The notes below the pieces were generated by a model that made no database searches, was not told the origin of the DNA, and was given only the letters and a program-made list of their open reading frames with translations. A stretch of DNA of 64,000 nt, taken from Paralichthys olivaceus (Eukaryota; Chordata; Actinopteri; Pleuronectiformes; Paralichthyidae). A program made the position numbers and the translations under genes. Where the stretch lies: positions 10,202,816-10,266,815 of the forward strand of contig NC_091098.1 in NCBI RefSeq assembly GCF_024713975.1, given 5' to 3'. Below are positions 1 through 8,418 of this stretch, piece by piece. Numbering within the stretch: position 1 is the first letter of the stretch; every line of letters begins with the position of its first letter.

Positions 1-111
1 TAATTTGTTGCTGATAATTCTTCTTCTTAATCTTTTTTCCTTTTTATAACAATTGTTCCCGTCTCTTTAGCAATGCTATGCTGCCCAGACCTGAGCCCTG
101 ACCCTTGTTTT

Positions 112-199
112 GGTGGGTGGGATTGTAACGGAACCCATAATGCAGCTGTGATTCTTGACTTCAGCTGGTTATGGCGTCCGTTTCCATCCCACAATGCAC
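112..199 (+). ncRNA. mir191: mir-191 precursor hairpin (homolog)
   Basis: This is a microRNA hairpin whose 5p arm would be about 126-148 and 3p arm about 164-185. The 5p arm begins UAACGGAACCC and ends GCAGCUG. Human miR-191-5p (recalled) begins CAACGGAAUCCC and ends GCAGCUG, so seed positions 2-8 (AACGGAA) are identical. The stem can be traced directly: 117-123 pairs with 186-192, 127-132 with 177-182, 135-140 with 169-174, and 143-148 with 162-167, leaving a 13-nt loop at 149-161. The unpaired bases are small internal loops typical of a pre-miRNA. A mir-425 homolog follows on the same strand, the same order as in human, and dalrd3, the human host gene, lies downstream. Expression cannot be seen from sequence. 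Ends are approximate. Confidence 0.88.
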
Positions 200-485
200 A
201 GGAGCCAGCAGACGGGCTAATCATCATCGTCACCAAGAACATTTGTGAACAAACCTCAGATGTTTTTCTTAAATCAGATTAAAATTCAGATTATTTCAGC
301 TGAAAACTTTATTGTTCCTTAAAAGAAAAAAACAATGATATATTTAAACAGTAAAACACAAGTTATAATATAGGACAGTATAAAAGTATAATATGTATAC
401 ACATCCCAGCTGACTGAACCACACGGACACACCAAGGCCTGATTAGCTTATACGTAACGACTTGATTCACAAGAGCCAACGTTAA

Positions 486-757
486 AGGGATAGTTCACTG
501 AAAATTTTTTATTCTCCCATTATCTACTCACCACTATGCCGATGGAGGGGTGGGTGAAGTGTTTGAGTCCACAGAACTTTTTCAAACAAAGTTTCAGAAG
601 TAAACTTTGTTAGAGCAGAATCCAATACAACTGAAGTCGATGGTGACCTAGACTGTCTTCCAAGTGTCCTCAAGCCTCCACATTCAAATTCGACTCAAAA
701 CTAGGTCATTTACACCACGGTTTAAGCCTAATTTTCTTTTTTCAGTGAACTATCCCT
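486..757. mobile_element. MITE with 19-bp terminal inverted repeats
   Basis: A 272-bp non-autonomous DNA element. Its left end at 486-504 reads AGGGATAGTTCACTGAAAA, and the right end at 739-757 is the exact reverse complement. The interior, with phrases such as the segment near 530-570 about a 'GGAGGGGTGGGTGAAGTG' core, resembles a very common fish MITE family (recalled). A TTAA precedes the left end, but the right flank is AAGA, so the target-site duplication is not clear. The element sits between the mir-191 and mir-425 hairpins. Confidence 0.85.
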
Positions 758-879
758 AAGAGCTCACCACTGTAGGATTTCACTTTTGTTTCTATTAAAT
801 CAGTAAAGAAAGTGAAACTAACATTAAAGCACTTTATTGCTGTGTTGCTTTTCTGTAAAAGGGCATATTTGTGTGTAAA

Positions 880-917
880 GACTGAATTTTGGTTTGACGA
901 CTGAATTTTGGTTTGAC
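880..917. repeat. Perfect 19-bp tandem duplication
   Basis: Two identical adjacent 19-bp copies, 880-898 and 899-917, each starting GACTGAATTTTGG. The second copy ends 6 bp before the base of the mir-425 hairpin stem. Confidence 0.9.
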
Positions 918-922
918 TACAG

Positions 923-1009
923 GTGTTTTTTCCTAAATGACACGTTTTCTCCCGGATTGCTGAACACAGTAAACGCAACCGGGAATTTCGTGTCAGCCAA
1001 GAATGACAC
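923..1009 (+). ncRNA. mir425: mir-425 precursor hairpin (homolog)
   Basis: This is an 87-nt microRNA hairpin. The 5p arm starts at 936 with AAUGACACG and continues to CUCCCG; human miR-425-5p (recalled) also starts AAUGACACG and continues to CUCCCG, so the seed AUGACAC is identical. The 3p arm (about 977-998) contains CGGGAAU, UCGUGUC and GCC, all present in human miR-425-3p. Pairing seen in the sequence: 923-926 with 1006-1009, 930-932 with 1001-1003, 938-944 with 989-995, 951-955 with 979-983, and 957-960 with 975-978, with a 14-nt loop at 961-974. It lies about 790 bp downstream of the mir-191 hairpin, or about 520 bp without the intervening MITE, so the two could share a primary transcript. 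That transcript and its promoter are not identified here. Confidence 0.88.
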
Positions 1010-2473
1010 TTCAGACATCGAGTCGCAAATAACTTTATATTCTTAGACTGTGAAGTCTACCACAACATTTTTACTCAATGTAACCGCACGGTATATTTAA
1101 ATAATAAATCTTGTAATTTTCTACCTTTACCAGTTACTGAGTATTTTCTTTGCATCACCATGTGTCTTTGACCTGTGCTACAAATAGACCACTGAGGAGC
1201 AACATTTCCCCCACCAGTGTTTGAGTTGTGTCTGGAGCTTACTCTGGCTTCCTCTCCCTCCAGGGGGCACTGCAGCACCGTGACGGCTGAAACACGATAT
1301 TTACATCAATGTTTGACACAGCAGTGCCTTCTTTAAATGCCAAATTTCTACAGCATTACCTCCTGTGTAGTGCAGCGACTGCCATCTCTACTGAATTCAT
1401 GCAGCTCTTTCTGCATATGAATGATCCCAAATGAAAGCAAACGCTTACTAAAGCATTTCCTACTACAAAAGGCCACAGTGGCCACAGATTTGTTTTGCTT
1501 CAGCCTTTGGTTCACTGTTCACACACCAACATGCTCAGCTGAGGTGGTGGGAGGGGCACAGCACGTCCATCCACACGTCACATTCTACTTTATATGTTGG
1601 TTTTTTTGACACGTTTGTCTCCTTTCCTGCAACGGAAAGCTGTGTTCACACTGCAGGTGTTGAAAGTCTCCAAATTTAGATTCATCATCCTCCCACCGCA
1701 GCTGACATTTTCTGTTCAACCCAGTTTACTCTACATGAACCAGCAGTTGATATACGCTAAAGAATAAATGTTGTGAATGGACGATTAATGCAAAGTCTTG
1801 TTCAACAGTCTGTAGGCGTCTGTGAGAACACACACACCATCTCTTGCTCACATGATTTAACTTGACCTGTTGCACTGCTATTAATAAAAAACATTGCAAA
1901 GCTGTGTGCAAATGATGTTTTCTAAACTAAAACTAATACAAATGATTAAAAATATACATGTTCGTCAAAATCGAAACCAGTTGCCAAAACACTGCAACAC
2001 AATTATCCATTTAGTATAAAGTCATCAATTCACAACTGACTGATTATATATACGATTTTTGGGGAATAGTGCATAACAATATGCATTTAACAAATGATTT
2101 CTGATGGTGCTACAGTGGTGCAGAGTCTCTGTCCCTGTCAAGTTAGTGTTTGGTTATTGTTCCTGTATATTTGTGTGTTTCACACCACGGCCAGTTTACA
2201 ATGAAATAATAATTTAAGATAATACAGATAAAAACACTAGCAGTGAATCAGTGGTGTGAGCCTGGTCTGGTTTTTAACCTGAATCTGTATCAGCTGCAGG
2301 CCATTGGGGCTGAGGTTAAATGCAAAATGATCTTTTTAAATACAGTGAAAATAAAAAAGTAAAGGGGTCTCAGGCACTAGTCAGCTGGTGGAGGGGAGAG
2401 TCAGACATGTTCCCTACACCTCAAAAAAAGAAAAACCCTGTCGATCACCATCTCCACTCACACAGGAAGTCAG
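1010..2473. other. Intergenic DNA, no gene recognised
   Basis: Apart from the CTCF-like motif, I see no exon, RNA hairpin or known repeat. The stretch includes the 3' flank of the minus-strand Myb/SANT-like gene; I did not find a convincing polyadenylation signal close to its stop codon. Confidence 0.5.
1256..1273 (+). promoter_or_regulatory. CTCF-like motif
   Basis: The bases CCTCCAGGGGGCACTG fit the vertebrate CTCF core (CCASYAGRKGGCRS) at nearly every position. It lies between the miRNA pair and the antisense Myb/SANT-like gene. This is a motif match only; occupancy is not known. Confidence 0.4.
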
Positions 2474-5430
2474 TCAGCGGCCTGATGAGGCTGAAGATGA
2501 AGGGAACCTAGAGAGTATCCTGTCAACGAGTTCCATGTGTCTCTCATGGTTTTCTTGACTGACCCGTTCATGCATGACTGCGAGCTGATTCATTAGATTG
2601 TTCTGCATTTCCCTCTCGTGGTCCATTAACCTCTGAAGCCGGGCATCTTCCTGCGCCTGCATGGCGGCGTCCATCTCTCTGAGCTGGGCGACTGTTGCCG
2701 ACACTAAAGCAGAGACTTGGTCCATGACCGTTGTTTTCCTTTTCTTCGTTGGCACCTTGTATGCTAGAAAGACCAAAGACACAAAGCAACCTGACAGTGA
2801 CAGGCTTCTTGTATAGTTTTGTCTCTGTGAATCCAAATAAAGTAAACTGTGTGTTTACACCCACTAAACATCAGTCATTTCCTCTTTTCTAATTCAGAGC
2901 AGAGCCAACAACAGCAAAATAACACAGTGTTTGTGGTCTTGACAAACAGAAGCTATTTTAAGACATAAACTCCAGAAAATGTCTGGAAAATTGGGTCCAG
3001 ACATTTTCTGAATTTTGCCTTTCACAACTGAAGAATGCAGCAGGAAATTGTCCGGGTGAGACGGGTTCACAACAAAAGGAAACGTCTGGAACATTCAGAC
3101 AAGGGGTGGCCCTAAGTAGAGCATGCAGGAGGCAGAACATGATGTTTAAATTCCACTGCAGAAATCATGTGTTTTTGTTTATAGCACATCGACACCGGTG
3201 TCAGCCCCCAAAGCTCTTGATTCTTCCTGAAATATTTGTACTCCTTTGTTTTTTCCCCTCACTTCTGCATCCATCATGTGTTAGATGGTTAAAACACACC
3301 CACTTGCTCACCGTGACATTCTCTCGCTGAATTCTCACATGGGCTCACCCTGACATTTTCCAGACATTTTACTGGGGGCTGGCAAGAAAAGTTTTGGAAA
3401 ATGTCAGACGCAACTGACTCTGACATTTGCATTCTCACATACAGCCCCTCTGGAAAATTCCAGGAAAATGTGAGCAAAGTGCATGTTGTCTGAAAGCGTG
3501 TAGACACAACACGTGCACAATAATGTAATACAGATTTGTAATGCAGAAGTGCATTTGATTAATTTGCATGGTTGCATTTTCTAATGGCAACAAGAGGGTG
3601 TGTGTTGCAGAAATGTAATTTAAACATATAAACATTAGGATTTGACAGCGTGTTTACCCACCACTGATCTGATGGTCAGTTTGAGGGTCTTTACATAACA
3701 GCCATGATGGAGAAGTGGGTTAAATAGTCGGCTGTGACCGACAGTGCACTGATTAAAGCTGAGCATAAACAGACCCCGATATTCGCCATAGGAGAACAAG
3801 AATGGCATTAAAGTGCAAAGTTTGATCAGGTTGAGGGATGTTTTAAAGTAAAACCTTCTGGACCAAATTATAACTGGCTCACATATTTAAGACCCAACTC
3901 TCCACAGTAAATTGCTGCCATAAAATATTATTTAACTTTATAACTGTTCAGAGAAGCTCAGACATTTTCCAGACGGGCTGCATGTGAGAACGCAAATGTC
4001 CGAGTCAGTTGCTCCAGACATGTGCCAGAACATTTCCTGTCAGCCCCCCCCCCCCCCTCAGTAAAAGGAAAAACGAGTGAGTGGGTGCGTTGATGATGGA
4101 ATGTTCCAGACATTTCCTGTTGTTGTGAACATGTCTGACCCGGACAATCTCCTGCTGCGTTCTTCATATGTGAAATGCTAAGTCCGGAAAATGTCCACAC
4201 CCATTTTTGCAGCAAAACAGCGTAATGCCTCATCGAAGTCAGGAGAAAAATTCAAAACTTTTCTATTCTTTAAAAAAAAATTCTGTTCTTTATGCAGAAC
4301 AGAGTCTTTAATAGTAGGGGAAGCAAAGTTTCATGTCTTCAACAAAGTATAACAAATGCTTCCTTTTTCTGGGGTCTATTTGTGAGAAGAGTCAGTCGCT
4401 TCCCTCTGGAAGTTCTCTATTGTTTTGATGTGTCTGTTCTTGCACAGTTTCCCACACAGGGGGCTTGTAGGAAATGCTGCTGCAGTAAACAACGCATCTT
4501 GGAGGTCGACGCAGACACAGAGCTCAGCAACCAAGCAATTATTCAACTGAGAAGGTCTCAGGAGCTGTTCAGGCCCTCTGCTCAACTTTCAGTCTGCTTT
4601 CAAATTGGGAAAAGTTTTATAATCTGATGGTTGACAGATCTTTTGAAGAATGATCTATCATCTCCCACCGTTTCATTCTCTAAAGAGCATTGTAGAATGT
4701 TCGATCTGGTGAAGCTCAAAGTTAGAAATACTTGACTCTTAATCTTTGAGACGTACAAATGTCCATCTACAAGTTGTATCATTTCAAATGGATTTATTAT
4801 GAATGTATCTAACAGAGTTCATACTATGGAAATGGACTTGATGTTGGACAAATGCCCTCGGTGCTCAGGACCCTGCAGGTCTTCACGCTGTCTATGACAC
4901 ATATACTCACTGGTGTTGATGGTGTGCAGCTGCTCTGGTGGACTGTACTGGTCATCGTCGTCCTCCGGCTCCACGGGACCCAGATGCTTATCGACCTCGT
5001 CCCAGAGGCCGACCACGACCTCATGATGCTCGTCGCTGAGGGCAGATGGCGGTGGCGGAGGAGTCGGAGGCGGAGGAGTCGGCGGCGGCGGCGGTGAGGG
5101 CGCCAGCGGGGGTGTGGGACTCCTCTGACGCTTCACCGCCACGGGGGGGCAACCGAAGACCCGGTGGCACTGGTCGTAAAACGGCCAGTCGACGCGGTCG
5201 CTCCCGCAGCGGATCTTCTGCTGGTGGTACTTGAGGTACTGCTTCCTCAGCGCCTTCAGCTTGCTGATCACCTGCATGTGGGACCTGAACACCCCCCTCT
5301 CCGCCAGCTGCTTGGTGATCCGGCTGTAAACTACCGAGTCCTTCACGGTGCCTGTGATCTGGTTGCGGATCGCCTCCGTGCCCCGGATGTTCAGAAGTTC
5401 TTTGATTTCGTTCTCCTGCCAGTTGTGCAT
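2474..5430 (-). CDS. Myb/SANT-like (trihelix) DNA-binding protein, two exons
   Basis: This gene has coding exons 5430-4911 and 2763-2474 (complement), 810 bases in all, 269 residues. The donor at 4910 is GTGAGT and the acceptor ends TTTCTAG at 2764; joining across a split ACA codon keeps the frame. An in-frame TGA precedes the ATG. Residues about 1-95 form a Myb/SANT-like helix-rich domain: an early W-x-E-x-E-I-K-E-L-L, then G-T-V-K-D-S, Q-V-I-S-K-L-K-A-L-R-K-Q-Y and a closing W-P-F-Y-D. A proline-rich linker (about 105-130) and an acidic patch EPEDDDDQ follow. Exon 2 starts with a basic KKRK (likely nuclear signal) and continues as a coiled coil rich in Q, E, L and M. Such proteins in fish often derive from the Myb-like second gene of Harbinger transposons, but no DDE transposase is present here. 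The family assignment is good; targets are unknown. Confidence 0.8.
2960..3480 (+). repeat. Dispersed repeat, copy 1 of an inverted pair (split)
   Basis: The parts at about 2990-3105 and 3265-3475 match the reverse complement of 4205-3957 further along the same intron. Shared landmarks include GCAGCAGGAAATTGTCCGGG and GCAACTGACTCTGACATTTG. About 160 bp of unrelated DNA (3106-3264) interrupts this copy. At its left end, 2973-2987 and 2996-3010 form a perfect 15-bp hairpin (CAGAAAATGTCTGGA and its complement). It is probably a non-autonomous DNA transposon; I cannot name the family. Confidence 0.75.
3957..4205 (-). repeat. Dispersed repeat, copy 2 of an inverted pair
   Basis: Reverse-complement copy of the repeat at 2990-3475, with matching landmarks such as CGCAAATGTCCGAGTCAGTT and CCCGGACAATCTCCTGCTGC. 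It carries an internal run of C residues (about 4045-4058) not seen in the other copy. Both copies lie in the intron of the minus-strand Myb/SANT-like gene. Confidence 0.75.
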
Positions 5431-5489
5431 CTTCTCTCGTGAGGAAAACGCTGCAGCTCGAGCGTCTCAACTTACTACAAAGACCTCCC

Positions 5490-5535
5490 TTGTATATTTG
5501 CGCCCTTTACGTCACATTTCTGAGCCGGAAGAAGG
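5490..5535 (-). promoter_or_regulatory. Putative promoter of the Myb/SANT-like gene
   Basis: Upstream of the start codon at 5430, three motifs cluster: a CRE-like TTACGTCA (5507-5514), an ETS-type GCCGGAAG (5524-5531) and a TATA-like TGTATATTTG (5491-5500). The first exon is GC-rich. This is inferred from motifs; no transcription start site is known. Confidence 0.4.
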
Positions 5536-7084
5536 CGAGCTCAAAGATGGTCTATTGTGGATGACTCACTCCGTGGTTAAAAAGATGGCTGTGGCTTATT
5601 GGACTGTATCTACGATGCTATTACACTTTGCTCTAAGGATTTAATATTCGGTTTCTGAAATTATAAGAGAGAGTTCCAACTATGTTTTCTTAGCAAGCTC
5701 ATCATGTTACTGACCAAGTTCCACATCCTCAAATGTTAAGTACTGAAATTAAACCCAGTTTCAGTGTTTATCATCTATGTCCTGTAATAGAAAAGCAGTA
5801 AAACCCCTCAACATTTGCACCAAATTTAATATAATGATATGTTTTTAATACATACATTACATTTTCTTTCATAATTAGATCTGTTGATTTGATCAGTTTG
5901 TATGCATTTGTGGATCTCTTTACAACAACAATAATAATTCTTGCTTGATTATCAATTACATTAAGCAACCATAGGGGAGTTCATTCATTGTAATATTGTA
6001 CTATCATTATTATTACTTTTCTATAATAGGTCAAGATCACACTTTATTTACAGCAGGACAAAACACAACCCCATCCTCACTGAAACATCAGTATGTGCAC
6101 TGGAGGACTCAGTTTTCCACATCGAGGCTCCCAAAACAAGTTGTTATGTCACTGAACTTGTTGTACGTGCACGTTTTACACTGATAGAGGGTGAATACAG
6201 GAACTCCTTCTGTAAAGTGAAGCTTCAACATGCATGTGAAGTCACAATAAGCAGCACACACTTTGGAGTATCTTTCAAAAGATAATGCAATATAACCAAC
6301 TAGAATTTCTTAAAGCCTAGGAGACGTTAAGAGTGCATATTCAGGTACAGTTTACCATAATACAAACTGTAGTGTATAAACAACTTCACATTTTGGAAGC
6401 TGGAGCTGATTATTGGGGATTTTTTTCTTGAAAAACATCTTGAATTATTAAAAAATAATCAAAATTGTTAAAGATTATTTGCTTTTGTTTGATTATTCAA
6501 ATAATGTACCATGTTTTAAGTTCTTTAAAATGCCTGATAACAATTATCAGCCATTATTAAAACTTGAGTATTTGTTATAGTGATAGTGGCAGTAGGTGAA
6601 ATTACATATGGCATTACTTCTGATTTAAATATTTATGTGTATACACTTCTGGTGAAAGGATTCTGGGCAGACAAACATAACATGTTGCTGTGTGTTTGCT
6701 GAACTTCTCATTCCAAACTAAACTGCTCTTGTGGTTGCAGAGATTTGCTCCCGTTCAGCCATGAGAGTGTGAGTGAGGTCAGGCCCAGATGTTTGTTAAT
6801 TCTCCACTTCATCCAACAAGTGTTTGAGATCAGAGATCTGTGCAAATCAATCAGACCAAGAGGAAACATTGTTTGTGTTTCACTTTGTGCACACATGTAG
6901 CGACATGTTGAAACAGGAAGGAGCCTCTCTCTAAAAGCATGTGGCTGTTTATAACATCACTGTATGATTTAAGATTCTCCTTGATAGGAGCTAAGAGGCC
7001 TCACCCACACCAAGCACAGGCAGTATGTGTCCGCATACTTTAGGCCATGTAGTGCAGTTAAGGTTGCAGTTATTGTATCATGCA
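5536..7084. other. Intergenic DNA between divergent genes
   Basis: AT-rich DNA separating the minus-strand Myb/SANT-like gene from the plus-strand dalrd3 gene. I see no exon, RNA hairpin or repeat that I can name. Confidence 0.5.
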
Positions 7085-7370
7085 TTGGAGGGCGCTATTA
7101 GATGCCATTAGAGCCCGCCCACTGGTCCAACACAGAAAATCTCCTCGGCAGAAACACGGACTGCACTTCACTAGTTCCGCAAAGGAAAAACAGCCAATGC
7201 AGTCCTCCCTCACAGTCAATATCGATCAGGGATCGAGCGTGTGACTGGGATGTAACTCAGCCTCCATCAGCAACAACCGGAGTGACCGCATTTCAATGGC
7301 CGACCACAGCGCGATGTGGATGTGTTGATATCCCGGTAGCTAGCTCGCGTGTTAGTGTCGGAGGCTGGTG
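7085..7370 (+). promoter_or_regulatory. Putative dalrd3 promoter and 5' UTR
   Basis: This CpG-containing stretch before the dalrd3 start codon has a GC box (CCGCCC, 7115-7120), a CCAAT box (7194-7198) and, at 7085-7097, a weaker CTCF-like GGAGGGCGC. There is no TATA box, as is usual for housekeeping promoters. It is assigned by position and motifs. Confidence 0.45.
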
Positions 7371-8383
7371 ATGGAGAACATCGAGGAGCCTTCGCCCCTC
7401 CGGATCACCCCTACCGTCCGGGCGCTGAGCTCCGCACTGCGGGGGAAGCGAGAAAATGTCCCCGAGTGCAGCCGGAGAAACGGCCACAGGATCTTCCCGG
7501 AGCCGGAGAAGCTGTGGTTCAAGGAGAGCAGCGTGAAGAACCTGCGGAACAGAGACTTTCTGTCGCCCACCACGATGCTCAACACGCTGTATGCGGACGG
7601 ACAGGTCGGTTAGACTGGTACCTGCGGGGCTGGCGGCATTTTAACGTCGCTCATTTAAATGTGTGTTTTGAGGCTAAACACAGAGAAGCAGAAATATGAT
7701 CTAAACACAACAGTCACTGTATCAACCTCACGGTCACAACACTACTTCCACGAAGAAGTACCCCTTTTACTCTTCCGCTAGGCGCTATAGTTCCTCAAGG
7801 AATCATGCTAGCTAGTCTTCACCGCAGTAATATTAATTGTAATTATATTATTATTATCATTTAATAGTGGGATTGTCCCAGATAACACATGTCAATAATA
7901 ATCGTTCTCCACATTTATGCTGATAAAGCATTCTGCGGTGAATTGGACCTGAAATGTGAGGTTTAATATTTAAATGTCAGGTTGTGTCCAACCATCTGCC
8001 TGAACAAAAAACAAGAGAGAGAAAAGAGCAGACCGGACACAGCTATGTAAAAACACTTAGAATAAAAACATTGGGATAGAAAAACACCAGAGGTTTGGCT
8101 GATGATGATGATGATGATGATGATGATGGCTGTCCCATCATGATCGACCAGTCGAGGGCAGCCAGCGGCGGCATTATTAACCCATGAGTGGCATATGGGT
8201 CACACACACACGCACACATGCACAGCTGCAAGTCAAGAAACACAGAGGCACAGACACACATAAATGCCTTTTTAAATGCATGTTTGAATCAGTCAATCAT
8301 GACTTTATAAAGATGCCTGAATGTAAATTATTAAAACAAGTGCATCTGTCAACCCCTTCATGCATCCCTGTGCAGGGTGATGT

Positions 8384-8418
<35 letters not shown>

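Noticed and set aside
1625..1660. A second mir-191-like phrase (GCAACGGAAAGCTGTG)
   Set aside because: It shares only the seed-like part; there is no pairing 3' arm. The hairpin at 112-199 is the real match.
7368..7370. GTG as the dalrd3 start
   Set aside because: Vertebrate translation starts at ATG; the ATG at 7371 directly follows.
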